From contig OY763407.1 in the NCBI GenBank assembly GCA_963667425.1, forward strand, positions 310,001-374,000: DNA of 64,000 nt. The letters are read 5' to 3'. Source of the DNA: G963667425 sp963667425 [NCBI: bacterium] (GTDB lineage: Bacteria; UBP6; UBA1177). Below, one piece after another: positions 17,896-28,400 of this stretch; positions within the stretch are counted from its first letter, which is position 1, and every line of letters begins with the position of its first letter. Position numbers and translations under genes: made by a program. The notes below the pieces were generated by a model. The model was not told the DNA's origin and searched no databases. It saw only the letters and a program-made list of their open reading frames with translations.

Positions 17896-19839
17896 TTAAA
17901 ATTCTTTAGGATTTATGTTCAGAGAATATCTTTCCATTATTTTATAAAATGCAGTTCTACTTATTCCTGCTATTTTGGATGCATCCTGAATGTTGCCACC
18001 TGTTTTTTCAAGCAGTGCAGAAAAATAATTTCTGCTGAAGCTTTCCATTATTTTTTCTTTTTCATCATGATATGTTCCGGGATTTTCCTCATCTTCGGCT
18101 TCATATAAAAGATTTGGCGAGAATTCTGAACCGCTGTTGTTCCTTAATTCTTCAGGTATATCTACAAATTTTATGGTATTTCCATCGGACATGATGATTG
18201 ACTGATGAATAAAATTGCTTAACTGCCTTACATTTCCCGGATAATCGTATGTCATGAAAACATCAAGAGCTGCTTTTGTAACACCTCTGACAGATGTTCC
18301 ATGCATCTGATTTGCTTCTTCAATAAAATTCTGAATTAGCTGAGCGATATCTTCCTTATGTTCTCTAAGTGGCGGCAGCCATATCGGAACTACATTTAAT
18401 CGATAGTACATGTCTCTTCTGAAGACTCTCTGTTCTATCATTTCTTCAAGGTTTCTGCTTGTAGCTGCAATTACTCTTACATTGACCCTTACAGGCTTAT
18501 TGTTGCTGCCAACCGGTCTTACTTCTCCGCTTTGAAGTACTCTTAAAAGTTTAACCTGAAGAAGAAGGGGAAGATCACCAATTTCATCAAGAAATATTGT
18601 TCCGCCATCTGCTTTCTGAAATTCACCTATTTTATCATTTATTGCCCCTGTAAATGCACCTTTAACATGTCCGAACATTTCACTTTCCAAAAGTTCTCCT
18701 GGAATGGCTGCACAGTTTACAGTTATAAATGGGGCTGTTTTTCTCTGACTGTTGAAATGTATTGAATGGGCGATAAGTTCTTTACCTGTACCACTTTCAC
18801 CTCTCAAAAGCACGGTGGCATCTGTTGCGGCAGCTTTTTCAACTCTTTTTTCCACGTTACGCCATGAAGAGCTTGTTCCGACTATTCTGATTCCGTTTCC
18901 TCTGGCGGATGTTTCTTTGTAAAGCTGTGCTCTTCTAATGAACATTGCAGCTGTTTTGCTTAGAGAGGTTAGCTTTTCAACATCTTCTATTTTAAAAAAG
19001 TTCTTTTTCTGAGATTCAACAATTATTACGCCGATAGTTCTTTTCTGGAATAGTATTGGAATTGCAAGAGATGAAAATACATTTTCAAACATTGGAAAGT
19101 AATTGCTGTCTTTTTCAGAGTCATTGCAGATATAGAATTTGTTTGTTTTTAAAACAACACTGCAAATGGTTTTTACTTCCCTTGACATCGTTTCAGGTGG
19201 AGTTCTTATAGCTTTCCCTTTCATTGCTCTCGGTTCAAATTCAAGCTCGTTTGTATTTTCATTTAAAAGGACTATTGCACCAATATTTGCCGAAGTTCTT
19301 CTAAGTGCAAGTACAAGAAGATTTTCAAGAAGTTTATTGAGCGTTATGTTGTTAAGCTCATTTTCATCACCAGCCTGAACATCTTTTATTTTCCATAGTA
19401 TTTGTGCTGCTTCATTTTCTTTGAGTTTATTGTATTTGTCTACTATAACATTCCATAAATAATTGGAAATATCAGGAGCCATGTTCTTAAAAAGTTCTTT
19501 TATTTCAGGATTTTCAAATTTTGCGTAATATGCTCCGATAATTCCGTTTTCTATCTCATGGCGATTGTGATATTCATTATCTGACGTTTCTTTACTGTCT
19601 GTTAAGATGTTTCTTAATATTTGATTTATTTTTTCCTTATCTTCAAAACCGGAGATGAATGTGTCAGTTGTTCCTTCATAGGTGTTTTGAATTATTAATG
19701 CAATTGATAAGTCACCTATGTACTCATGGAAAGCTCTTGATAGAATGTCAAAAACTTCATTTAAAGTTCCTGCGGCAACTAAATCTGATGCAACTTTAAA
19801 AAAAACATGACAAAAACTTCTGGTAACTATTGGTTCCAT
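17896..19839 (-). CDS. Sigma-54-dependent transcriptional activator with GAF sensor
   Basis: This 647-residue bacterial enhancer-binding protein has an N-terminal region of about 320 residues, probably two GAF-like sensor modules (the second clear around '[16 protein letters not shown]' to 'GVIIVES'). An AAA+ domain follows at about 325-560 with Walker A 'GESGTGKE', the sigma-54 contact loop 'GAFTGA' and Walker B '[12 protein letters not shown]'. A Fis-type helix-turn-helix ('[22 protein letters not shown]') forms the C-terminus. The effector is unknown. It begins 3 bases after the zinc-ribbon gene and lies downstream of cheW, so a motility role is plausible. A sigma-54 promoter candidate precedes fliL. 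Confidence 0.93.
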   Translation of the reverse strand: MEPIVTRSFCHVFFKVASDLVAAGTLNEVFDILSRAFHEYIGDLSIALIIQNTYEGTTDTFISGFEDKEKINQILRNILTDSKETSDNEYHNRHEIENGIIGAYYAKFENPEIKELFKNMAPDISNYLWNVIVDKYNKLKENEAAQILWKIKDVQAGDENELNNITLNKLLENLLVLALRRTSANIGAIVLLNENTNELEFEPRAMKGKAIRTPPETMSREVKTICSVVLKTNKFYICNDSEKDSNYFPMFENVFSSLAIPILFQKRTIGVIIVESQKKNFFKIEDVEKLTSLSKTAAMFIRRAQLYKETSARGNGIRIVGTSSSWRNVEKRVEKAAATDATVLLRGESGTGKELIAHSIHFNSQRKTAPFITVNCAAIPGELLESEMFGHVKGAFTGAINDKIGEFQKADGGTIFLDEIGDLPLLLQVKLLRVLQSGEVRPVGSNNKPVRVNVRVIAATSRNLEEMIEQRVFRRDMYYRLNVVPIWLPPLREHKEDIAQLIQNFIEEANQMHGTSVRGVTKAALDVFMTYDYPGNVRQLSNFIHQSIIMSDGNTIKFVDIPEELRNNSGSEFSPNLLYEAEDEENPGTYHDEKEKIMESFSRNYFSALLEKTGGNIQDASKIAGISRTAFYKIMERYSLNINPKEF

Positions 19840-19842
19840 TAT

Positions 19843-20331
19843 TTATCCGGATATTGATATAAGAAAATCATATATGGATGTTCTGAGTGTAGTAAAGTCA
19901 ATTTTATATATGACAAGAAGAAAAATGGAGAAAAGTGTCAGTGAGGATATTACAGCTATTTCTTTAAAGAAAGGGATAGGTCTGTTACTTTTGATATCTC
20001 CGAAAATATAAATTTTTGTTTTCTGTATGAATGAAAGTTCTCCCGAACGATCAAGCTGCAGGTCAAGTTCTCCATTAGAGTTTCTTCCATGAACCTGCAA
20101 TGTGCTTCTTTTTAATGAGAGAGATTGTTCATCTGTCTGTTGCGGAAAAGTTTGCTGAGATGTTTCTTCCTCGGATTGTTCTTTCTTTTTTCTTTTTATT
20201 TTTATTATATATTCACAAAAAGGGCATTCTTTTTCAATTTCATCTGAGCATGAAAGTTCTGATGCCACTTCAAATTCGTATTTTGAAAAATCAAAAGTAT
20301 TCTGACATTTAGGACATTTAATTACAGGCAC
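19843..20331 (-). CDS. Zinc-ribbon (MJ0042-like) membrane protein
   Basis: The 162-residue protein begins with two CxxC pairs ('CPKC' near residue 6 and 'CPFC' near 37), a zinc ribbon of the MJ0042 type. A charged, Gln-rich stretch follows, then a segment 'LQVHGRNSNGELDLQLDRSG' and one C-terminal membrane helix at about 128-148. The start is GTG at 20331 with AGGA upstream. It lies between cheW and the sigma-54 activator on the same strand with short gaps. The function is unknown, and it may tether a regulator to the membrane. Confidence 0.7.
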   Translation of the reverse strand: MPVIKCPKCQNTFDFSKYEFEVASELSCSDEIEKECPFCEYIIKIKRKKKEQSEEETSQQTFPQQTDEQSLSLKRSTLQVHGRNSNGELDLQLDRSGELSFIQKTKIYIFGDIKSNRPIPFFKEIAVISSLTLFSIFLLVIYKIDFTTLRTSIYDFLISISG

Positions 20332-20371
20332 GCCAATCCTCTTTTTTACTTAAAATGTAAAATTAAATAAA

Positions 20372-20887
20372 TTAAGCTTCAGCAACTTCTTTTAATTCTT
20401 CAATTTCTTCTTCACTAAGAAGCTTTTCAACATTAAGAATAATTTTTACCTGATCTCCGACTTTACCCATAGCTTCTATGAACTGGCTTCTTTTCTTTTT
20501 ACCTGCTTTGGGTGCAGGATCTATGCTTGTTTCAGGAATATCTATAACTTCAGAAACTCTGTCAACGATGAGTCCTGTCATTATTTCATTTATATTTACT
20601 ACAATAATACATGTTCTGTCATCATATGGGGCAGTTTCTATGTTGAAACGCATTCTTACATCAATTACAGGAATTACTTTGCCTCTTAAATTTATAACTC
20701 CTTTAAGATATTCCATAGTGTCAGGAACTTCTGTAATTTTCTGAACACGAATAATTTCCATCACATAGCGAATTTCTATGGCGTAATCTTCAGCAGCGAC
20801 CCTGAAAGTAAGAAATTTGCCTTTTTGTGTGTCTTCACCTTCTTCGTTCAGTCCATCATAATTCATAAGATCTCTATCTTCGGCCAT
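20372..20887 (-). CDS. cheW: Chemotaxis coupling protein CheW
   Basis: CheW bridges chemoreceptors to the histidine kinase CheA. The 171 residues show the CheW fold: 'FLTFRVAAEDYAIEIRYVMEII', 'VPDTMEYLKGVINLRGKVIPVIDVRMRF' and 'GLIVDRVSEVIDI'. The start is placed at the ATG at 20887. The ATG at 20899 is in frame, but its second and third codons are the GGAGG that serves 20887. No cheA or receptor gene is in the window. It is likely first in an operon with the zinc-ribbon and sigma-54 genes. Confidence 0.95.
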   Translation of the reverse strand: MAEDRDLMNYDGLNEEGEDTQKGKFLTFRVAAEDYAIEIRYVMEIIRVQKITEVPDTMEYLKGVINLRGKVIPVIDVRMRFNIETAPYDDRTCIIVVNINEIMTGLIVDRVSEVIDIPETSIDPAPKAGKKKRSQFIEAMGKVGDQVKIILNVEKLLSEEEIEELKEVAEA

Positions 20888-20922
20888 AGTATCCTCCATA
20901 CTGTTTTACTCTAAGACAAATT

Positions 20923-20951
20923 AGTTTATTAATAACAATTCATTAAGTCAA
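20923..20951 (-). promoter_or_regulatory. Putative sigma-70 promoter of cheW operon
   Basis: On the minus strand TTGACT (20946-20951), a 17-base spacer and TAAACT (20923-20928). The start would fall near 20916, giving a leader of about 30 bases. Confidence 0.5.
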
Positions 20952-20975
20952 ATTATTTACACTCAAAAAAAACAT

Positions 20976-23348
20976 TTAGTCATCATTTGTCAACAAAACT
21001 TTTCTTGGTTTAGATGTGCCGTCATGGGCTGAAACAATTCCCTGTGATTCTAAAATCTCAACTATACGTGCAGCTCTGTTATAACCTATGCTGAATTGTC
21101 TCTGGAGAAGGCTTGCAGAACATTTCTGAGTTCTGATTATATATTCCATAATTTGAGGCATTAATGGATCCTCTGTATATTCACCATCTTCAAGAGGAGT
21201 GCCTGTTGTTTCCGATGATTCAATATATTTTTCAGGTGTTATTGAAAATGTTACCGGATCAGGGATTCCATCAGGAAACTGTTCTTTTATTATTTTCACA
21301 GTATTTTTTATTTCTTCTGTTGAAACATATGCACCATGAACTCTGGATGGTTCCGAAGATCCTGGTGGAATAAACAGCATATCTCCATTGCCAAGAAGAA
21401 GTTCGGCACCTTTACAATCCAGTATTGTTCGTGAATCAAGAGCTGAGGCAACTCTGAAAGCCATTCTTACAGGAAGATTTGATTTAATTGTTCCTGTTAT
21501 AACATCTCTGGTTGGTCGCTGTGTTGCAATAATTAGATGAAGACCTGCAGCTCTTGCTTTTTGTGCTATTCTCTGAACAGATATTTCAACATCTTTGCCT
21601 GATACTGTCATCAGATCTGCGAATTCATCTATAATTACAACAAGATAAGGCATTTTCTTTAAAGGTTCGCCCTGAGATAATTTGTTAATGGAATCTATTT
21701 TTGCATTATACTCCGATATGTTTCTAACCATATTGCTTGCAAGTTCTCTGTAACGGCATTCCATTTCTTCAACAGCCCATTGAAGAGCTGATGATGCTTT
21801 TTTCGGGTCTGTAACAACCGGAGAAAGCATATGAGGAATTCCTTCATATATATTGAATTCATTTGCTTTCGGATCTATCATGATAAAATTTATATCCTGA
21901 GGGGACATGTTGAAAAGTATTGACATTATAATTGTGTTAACGCCGACAGATTTACCACTTCCAGTCGTTCCGGCAACAAGAAGATGCGGCATCTTTGCGA
22001 GGTCTGCAACCATTGATTTTCCGTCAACTGTCTCTCCGAGAGCAATAGGAATTCCATGTTCTTTTATACTTTCGAATTCATTGCTGGAAAGTACGGACCT
22101 TAACCGTATAGTTTTTTTGTTCTCATTTGGAACTTCTATACCTATATATGGTTTTCCCGGAATTCGCGGAACCACTCTTACTCTTTTTCCTCCGACAGCT
22201 ATTCCTATATCCTGAGCCATTCCTGCAACCTGACTTACCTTTATTCCTTCTCCAAGCTGAAGTTCATACATAGTTACAACCGGACCTATTTTAGCTCCTT
22301 TCACCTCTATTTTGATTTTATATTCAAGCAGTTTCCCTGCAAGCGTAGCAGCAGTTCTTTTTATGGCTTCGGTATCTTCTCCCTGTTCATCTTTAGTATT
22401 GGCTGCTTCCAGAATTGATAGTTTCGGCATTTTATAATTTTTATATTTTCTTAATGAAGATGATTTATTCTGGTTCTTTATATTTACATGATTTTCAACA
22501 GATATTTCTTCAGAACTTATTTTTTCTTTCTGTTTTACTGTTTCAACAGGCATTGGTTCAGGCAATTCTTCATTTTCATAAATATTAATTTGAGGAATAT
22601 CATCATTTATTATTTCCTCTTCTGTTTTGTAAGAAAGCAGAACTTCTTCTTTGTCTGCAATTTTCTCTATATCCTGATTTTCAAATGAAAGATATGAATC
22701 ATCATTAGTAATAGTTTCATTTTCAGAAGAAGTGTTTTCTCTTTCAGGAAAAAGTTTTTTTAAAATGTCCATAGAGAAAAAGTTTTTTATTCCTGAAATG
22801 AATGTTATTGCATTTTTACCTAAAACAAGAATGACAGGAACACCTAATGTTACAGTAAATGTCGTTATTCCTATTAAAATAAATATTAGAACAGTTCCTG
22901 CATTTCCAAGATAAGGTATCATAAGTTTGTTTAAAAGTATATTCCCAATCCAGCCGCCCGACTCTTTCCAGCTTATCGGATCTACGTGTATAAAAGCAAA
23001 GAACGGCATTGAGACAATATAGAAAATAATAAAAGAAATTAGTGATATGTAGAGTTTACGATATATAAATGCAAATATAAGAATTGAAATAAGTATTGGA
23101 AAAAGATATGCCGAATATCCAAAAAAGTTTACAAGCTTTCCTGCAGTATGAAAACCTATTGTACCTGTAATATATTCTCCTTTCATTGCTGTTTTTATCG
23201 CCTGCGAATTAAAGAATGAAAGTGATATCCAAATGAAAATTGATAATATTGAGCATACTGCCGCAAGTATTTCAACTGTAATAAGTTTTTTATCTGTTGA
23301 GACAGCTGTTTTGTCTCTGCTTTTTTTAATGTTCTTTCTGGGGGACAC
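20976..23348 (-). CDS. ftsK: DNA translocase FtsK/SpoIIIE
   Basis: FtsK pumps chromosomal DNA at the septum during division. The 790 residues comprise an N-terminal membrane domain of about four helices (20-190), an acidic linker (about 200-320), the RecA-like motor with Walker A 'GTTGSGKSVG' and Walker B 'VVIIDEFADLM', and the C-terminal gamma winged helix ('CSASLLQRQFSIGYNRAARIVEILE') that reads polarity sequences. The GTG at 23348 is preferred because GGAG lies 6 bases upstream. A TTG at 23360 would sit inside that ribosome site. The start overlaps the preceding lipoprotein gene by 23 nt. It is last in a long minus operon. Confidence 0.96.
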   Translation of the reverse strand: MSPRKNIKKSRDKTAVSTDKKLITVEILAAVCSILSIFIWISLSFFNSQAIKTAMKGEYITGTIGFHTAGKLVNFFGYSAYLFPILISILIFAFIYRKLYISLISFIIFYIVSMPFFAFIHVDPISWKESGGWIGNILLNKLMIPYLGNAGTVLIFILIGITTFTVTLGVPVILVLGKNAITFISGIKNFFSMDILKKLFPERENTSSENETITNDDSYLSFENQDIEKIADKEEVLLSYKTEEEIINDDIPQINIYENEELPEPMPVETVKQKEKISSEEISVENHVNIKNQNKSSSLRKYKNYKMPKLSILEAANTKDEQGEDTEAIKRTAATLAGKLLEYKIKIEVKGAKIGPVVTMYELQLGEGIKVSQVAGMAQDIGIAVGGKRVRVVPRIPGKPYIGIEVPNENKKTIRLRSVLSSNEFESIKEHGIPIALGETVDGKSMVADLAKMPHLLVAGTTGSGKSVGVNTIIMSILFNMSPQDINFIMIDPKANEFNIYEGIPHMLSPVVTDPKKASSALQWAVEEMECRYRELASNMVRNISEYNAKIDSINKLSQGEPLKKMPYLVVIIDEFADLMTVSGKDVEISVQRIAQKARAAGLHLIIATQRPTRDVITGTIKSNLPVRMAFRVASALDSRTILDCKGAELLLGNGDMLFIPPGSSEPSRVHGAYVSTEEIKNTVKIIKEQFPDGIPDPVTFSITPEKYIESSETTGTPLEDGEYTEDPLMPQIMEYIIRTQKCSASLLQRQFSIGYNRAARIVEILESQGIVSAHDGTSKPRKVLLTNDD

Positions 23349-24888
23349 GATAAACTCCAAGGGACAGTTCGATATTAAGCTTTATTTTAAGATTTTCAAA
23401 AAATTCAATAAAATCCTTTTCGTTCTTAATATCGAAATTAACAACAACGCTGCTCCACCCGTCAGTAACTACAGGAGAAGCGTATTCATATATAACTCTG
23501 TAACCTGTCATTAAGGTTTTTTCTTTAATTTTATTCTTTATTTCAAGAAAGTCTTTTCCGCGATAAACTACTGCAGCCATTGCAGTTTTACTCTTTTCAG
23601 GCTGACCGTAAAAAGCTCTGAAAGAGTTTACTTCATTAATAGGTACTATTTTTGTAAATTCGTCAAAAAGTGTTCCGGTATAAGTGTAGAAAGGGTAGGA
23701 TGTGTTTTGGTTTGAAGCTTCAGACATATTTCTGAAAAGATATTTGGTTATATCATTGCCGGAAGGGACTCTGTTTACTATTCCTATGTCGGAACCACCG
23801 AGAAAATTGTTTGTTCCGGTATAAAGCTTTTTTGCTATTTTCAGTGAAAGCACATTTGCATATGCCCTGCTATCCAGTTCAACAGATTGATAGCCAGATG
23901 TCATGAACCACAAAAGCAGATCTTCCGGGCTTGGCATACATTTGTTACCAAAGTTCATATCAATTGAGAACAATCCCACATCAGCAGTAAAGCCGCCACA
24001 CTTTGTGTATGTGTTTATAAAAGGAATAGAATGAGTTCCTGATTCTGCTGAATATTTTAAAGAATTAAAAAATGCTACCAGAGATATTTCATCATATCGT
24101 GAATTTAGAATGGAGTAGGGAAAGTGAATTGATGAAAGAGCTTCATTCTTATCTGTTTCAGGCTTTTTCCATGACTTACTTTCTATTACAGCAGCTTTTT
24201 CTGATCCTTTGTAGAAAGAAGAAATGTAAAAATCTCCAGGGTATGCAAAATATTCGTTAAAATTAATGCTTTTAAATGCCGATACAATCTCAGGATCAAA
24301 AGATGTGTATGTGAGTGGAATAGAGAGAGAAAGCTCGCCTTTTGCATCAGTATTAAAACTGCTTTCTATGGAAAGTGTTTTTAAAAAGTTCGCAAAAGCT
24401 ATAAGTTCAATAGGCTGAGCATTGAAACGAAGTTTATCTCCTTCTGTATTTCCGGTTTTTATCCATTTTGAAAAATCAACATTTTTTCCTGCAATACGGA
24501 TTTCATTATCAGCATAAATCTGAGTGACACAATCTGGATCTCTTTTCATATATGCATTAAGTATATATTCAACTTCAGCTATTTCTGTTTTAGTGAAATT
24601 ATATTCCGAAGATAATTTATCCGATGTGAAAAAGCAGATAAAGTCGTCATTTACCCTTTTTTTATAAACTGTAATTCCTTTTGTTTCTGTTTCTGAAGTA
24701 AAAATATCAGCAGCGGCGTTTATGTGATATATCGTTGTTGAATGAGGTAGTTTCCCGAAAACATAGCAACTTTCAAAATATTTTACAGAACTTTCTTTTT
24801 TTATTGTATCCTGCCTGGTTTTACATCCTGAGAAGAGAAGTAATAAAAAAAAGAGCAGAAAAAGAAATTTGATATCAAAAATCTTCAA
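23326..24888 (-). CDS. Lipoprotein of unknown function
   Basis: This 520-residue protein has a long hydrophobic signal segment ending in the lipobox 'LFSGC'. No family is recognised. The body is globular, rich in aromatic residues and Ser/Thr, without repeats or further membrane helices. Its start overlaps the TsaC-like gene by 14 nt and its end overlaps ftsK, so all three are translationally linked. Confidence 0.7.
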   Translation of the reverse strand: MKIFDIKFLFLLFFLLLLFSGCKTRQDTIKKESSVKYFESCYVFGKLPHSTTIYHINAAADIFTSETETKGITVYKKRVNDDFICFFTSDKLSSEYNFTKTEIAEVEYILNAYMKRDPDCVTQIYADNEIRIAGKNVDFSKWIKTGNTEGDKLRFNAQPIELIAFANFLKTLSIESSFNTDAKGELSLSIPLTYTSFDPEIVSAFKSINFNEYFAYPGDFYISSFYKGSEKAAVIESKSWKKPETDKNEALSSIHFPYSILNSRYDEISLVAFFNSLKYSAESGTHSIPFINTYTKCGGFTADVGLFSIDMNFGNKCMPSPEDLLLWFMTSGYQSVELDSRAYANVLSLKIAKKLYTGTNNFLGGSDIGIVNRVPSGNDITKYLFRNMSEASNQNTSYPFYTYTGTLFDEFTKIVPINEVNSFRAFYGQPEKSKTAMAAVVYRGKDFLEIKNKIKEKTLMTGYRVIYEYASPVVTDGWSSVVVNFDIKNEKDFIEFFENLKIKLNIELSLGVYRVPQKEH

Positions 24889-25483
24889 TAGTTCCTTTCC
24901 CCTCTCTTATGATTTCAAATTCTTCATCATCAAGTTGAACAACTGTGGTCAGTTCAGGTGGGATATATCCTCCATCAACTACTATATCAACAGAATTAAG
25001 CCATTCAGGAAAATCTGTTTCAGGATCTGAAAAAATTTCTTCACCATCTCTTGATGCTGTTGACACAAGAATAGGTTCTCCAACCATATCTGAAAGCATA
25101 TCCATGAAAAGTGAATCAGGAAGTCTTATTCCGATTTCCTTCCTTTTTTCAAGCATTATTTTAGGAATTTCACGGCTGGCTTTGACAATAAATGTGAAAG
25201 GTCCAGGCAGATATCTTTTAATAAAAGAAAAATGCTGATTGGAAATATCTGTATAAATACTTAGATCCGATAGATTTCGTAATGCTATGGAATAAAATTT
25301 ACGTTTTTTATCTTTTTTTATCAGATATAGTTTTTCCAAAGCGCTTTTATCGCCTATTTTTATTGCAAAAAGATATGAAGTATCTCCCGGTATTAAAACT
25401 ACATTGCCGTTTAATATAGATTCCGCTATCATTTCCACATTTCTTTTTTGCGGATTGTCAATATGTATATATATTTTTCTCAT
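24875..25483 (-). CDS. TsaC/YciO/Sua5-family protein
   Basis: The 202-residue protein belongs to the YrdC-fold family that makes threonylcarbamoyl-AMP for the t6A modification of ANN-decoding tRNAs. It has 'LNGNVVLIPGDTSYLFAIKI', the KxR pocket region 'KKDKKRKFYSIALRN', 'LPGPFTFIVKAS', 'IGIRLPDS' and 'PILVSTAS'. The overall wording ('PGDTSY', 'GGYIPPELTTVV') looks closer to YciO than to canonical TsaC, which would carry 'PTET' or 'PTDT'. The t6A role is therefore probable but not certain. It ends inside the lipoprotein gene. Confidence 0.8.
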   Translation of the reverse strand: MRKIYIHIDNPQKRNVEMIAESILNGNVVLIPGDTSYLFAIKIGDKSALEKLYLIKKDKKRKFYSIALRNLSDLSIYTDISNQHFSFIKRYLPGPFTFIVKASREIPKIMLEKRKEIGIRLPDSLFMDMLSDMVGEPILVSTASRDGEEIFSDPETDFPEWLNSVDIVVDGGYIPPELTTVVQLDDEEFEIIREGKGTIEDF

Positions 25484-25489
25484 TGAGCC

Positions 25490-28400
25490 TCAGTTTGTAA
25501 AATATGTGTATCCAAAATTAAGAATATTCTTTCTCTCTTCAGAACTCAGGTTTTTTATTATAACAGGGTCAGGAATTGCTGAAAAAGAATATAAAAGAGA
25601 AGCAGTATAAAGTTTTTCAGCGGCATTTTCAAAAACTTCAATCGGGAAATCCTCAATTGCTTTAAGCTGATTAAGTATATTTTCCTGAAGCATTGGTTTA
25701 AGTCTTCGTATAAACTCAACTCTTCCAGCTCCTTTTAATGAAACTGCTTTAAAAAGGGATGATGCTCTTTTTATAAACTCCTCTTTTGACTGATCTGCAT
25801 GAAATCCCTTATTTATAAGAAATATTCTTCTTAGCAGGTTAAAAGCGAATCTTTTTTTATCAGATCTTTTAAATCCCTGACCAAAAAGTATTATAGGAAC
25901 ATTTATAACTTCAATTTTGAAATCAAATTCGCTATAAGGATCATAAAAGAGTTCAAAAGGTGTTAATCCTGAAGTAAGAAATATTTTATCAGTAAATGTC
26001 ATAAGATCCCGATTGTTTGCGCTATCAAGTATAAAATAGTTGTTTATACTTTTTTTGGATGCGGCTACAGCAAGTGCAGAAGCAAAAGATATTATTTTAA
26101 GCTCGTTTTCATTCATTCCGGCTATTTTATATATCTGTTCCTGATCCATTGCCGAAAGGTTTTCCCATTCATCCGAAATAGGGGGATATTCATTTGGATC
26201 CAGCGATGAAAGTATATTGTAAAAGAAAAGACTTCCTCTTTTGTTTCTTACAGTGTTACATATATCCTTAAGTCTTGCTGCTGCATAATTGTAGATTTCA
26301 CTGTCATTTTCTGTAAGTAGATTTATTAAAAAGCTCTTTTCACCGGTTATATCATTTTTTTGTCTGAATATCATAGATTCAAGAATCTTTTTTCTTGGAT
26401 TATCTTCAGGAAATTTTTCTATAAGCATTGTAGCTTTATCGTAAGTCTCTCTCTTTATTAGTAGTCTGATATAAAAATCAATTGCTGCAATATCTTTTCT
26501 TCTTACAAAATAAAGTAGAAGCCGGTCTATAATTTCAAGGTCATAAAATCTGCTCAGAATATATTCTACAGAAGAAAACTTTTCTATAAGTTCAAGTTCA
26601 TTATCAGGTAAAATAGTACCGGCAATCATTGCATATTTAAGTTTTTCAATAGCAGCCTGTTCATGCTGAGGAATGAATATATCGCAAACATCATTGTAAA
26701 ATGAAGTGCCTGTTTCATCAGCTTTTTGAAGAACTTTAACAATCATTTCTTCTGTCGTTCTGGAAGATATGCTTTCTTTTGACTGGGTAATTATTGATAT
26801 ACAGAGATTTAAATCTCTTTTTTCAAAAGCTCTTTCAAATATATTTCTTACAAATGCAGGATAGTTTATAAGCATATGTTTTCTGCTACTTACCATTTCA
26901 AATAGCAGCTTTTCCTCATCATTGTAAGCATGCAGTGCTTTATCCAGAACATTTTCCAGAGATTCTTCGTTAACAGAAGATAAATCAAGAACTTCCTTAA
27001 CAATAGTTTGAGCTTCAGTCAGATTTTTTTCATCAATATAGATTTTTAAAAGCTGAACTGCATCATCAGGGTTCTTTTCATGCTGCCAACGGAGTCTGTA
27101 TACATTTTTTACCTGATCAAACATACCGTAATCCATTAATGTATTAATATAATTCTTAAAATTTTCATTTTTATCTGCATCAATACTTTTTTCGTAAAGA
27201 AGCTTAAGCGCATCCGTTTCTATCTTTCCTTCTAATAACGGTTTTATCTCGTCAATACTTTGCTTGACAAATTCATATTTCAATTTCAGGTCTTTTATTT
27301 TATCTGCAACAATCTCAATTGTAAATAAAAGTGTTTTAATATCTTTGGTTTTTATATAAAGCGACTTTAACATTGCAAAAAGAGCATCTCTATCTATTCC
27401 CTTTATGTCTGAAACAAAAAGAGTTTCAAGAATCTCTGTCAGCTCGCTGTTTTCCTTTCCCTTAAGAAAAAGAGACCATAAAATCTTCTTTTTTTCAGGT
27501 TTTAAAGCGATATAGTTATTTAAAATAGTATATATTGATGAATAATCTTCATTTTTAAATAGTTTTTTGGAAAATAATGTGAGCTCCGAGTCTGCAAATT
27601 TCTGACAGTCTATAACAAATTCGGGATTTTTATTTTCAAGAGCTGTATATATTGTTTTCTGAACAGGTGAAAATTCTGAAAAAAGCGGTTTTATATTTTC
27701 TCCATTTATAAAAAGATAAATATATTTCCAGAAATCATTCTCTGTTTCTCTGTAAAAATCCTCATCAGGCATTCTGTTTCCGGATGTTATTCCAGTTGCA
27801 AAACGAAGAACAGGATCGCCCGAAAGGTTCGTTTCATTTCTATTATATTTCGGGTTTAATATGACCCTAAGCTGTTCTGAAGCATCTTTGTTTTCAGGAG
27901 CAATTTTAAGTATTGACTCATAAATTTCTGCTGCTGCTTCAGTTTTTCCAAGATTTTTCTGAAGTGCAGCTTTTCTGTGCATTACAAAAACTATTGAACG
28001 TTCTTCTTTTGTGTTGGAAATCAGTTCATTATAAAGGTTTTCAAGTTCAGTAAAATTTTCCTGCTCAATATAAAGTTTTTCAAGTCCGATTATTGACGGA
28101 ATAAAATCAGGTTTAAGCTTTAAAGCATCACGCCATGCTTTTGCACCATTTTCAAAATCGTTAAGTTCATTGATATAAACAGATGCGTTTTTATTTAAAA
28201 GAAGAACAATATCTTCATCACTGTCTGTAAGAGCAATTTCCATGCTGCTCATTCCTGTAAAATCTTTCCATCTTGCTGAACGATAGTAAATTCTTGCAAG
28301 TTTCTTAATGGCTGACAGACATTTGCCGTCAATATCAAGTATTCTTTTAAGGAAAGATTCGGATTTTTTTGAGTTATGAAGCTTAGTATAAGCTATTTCT

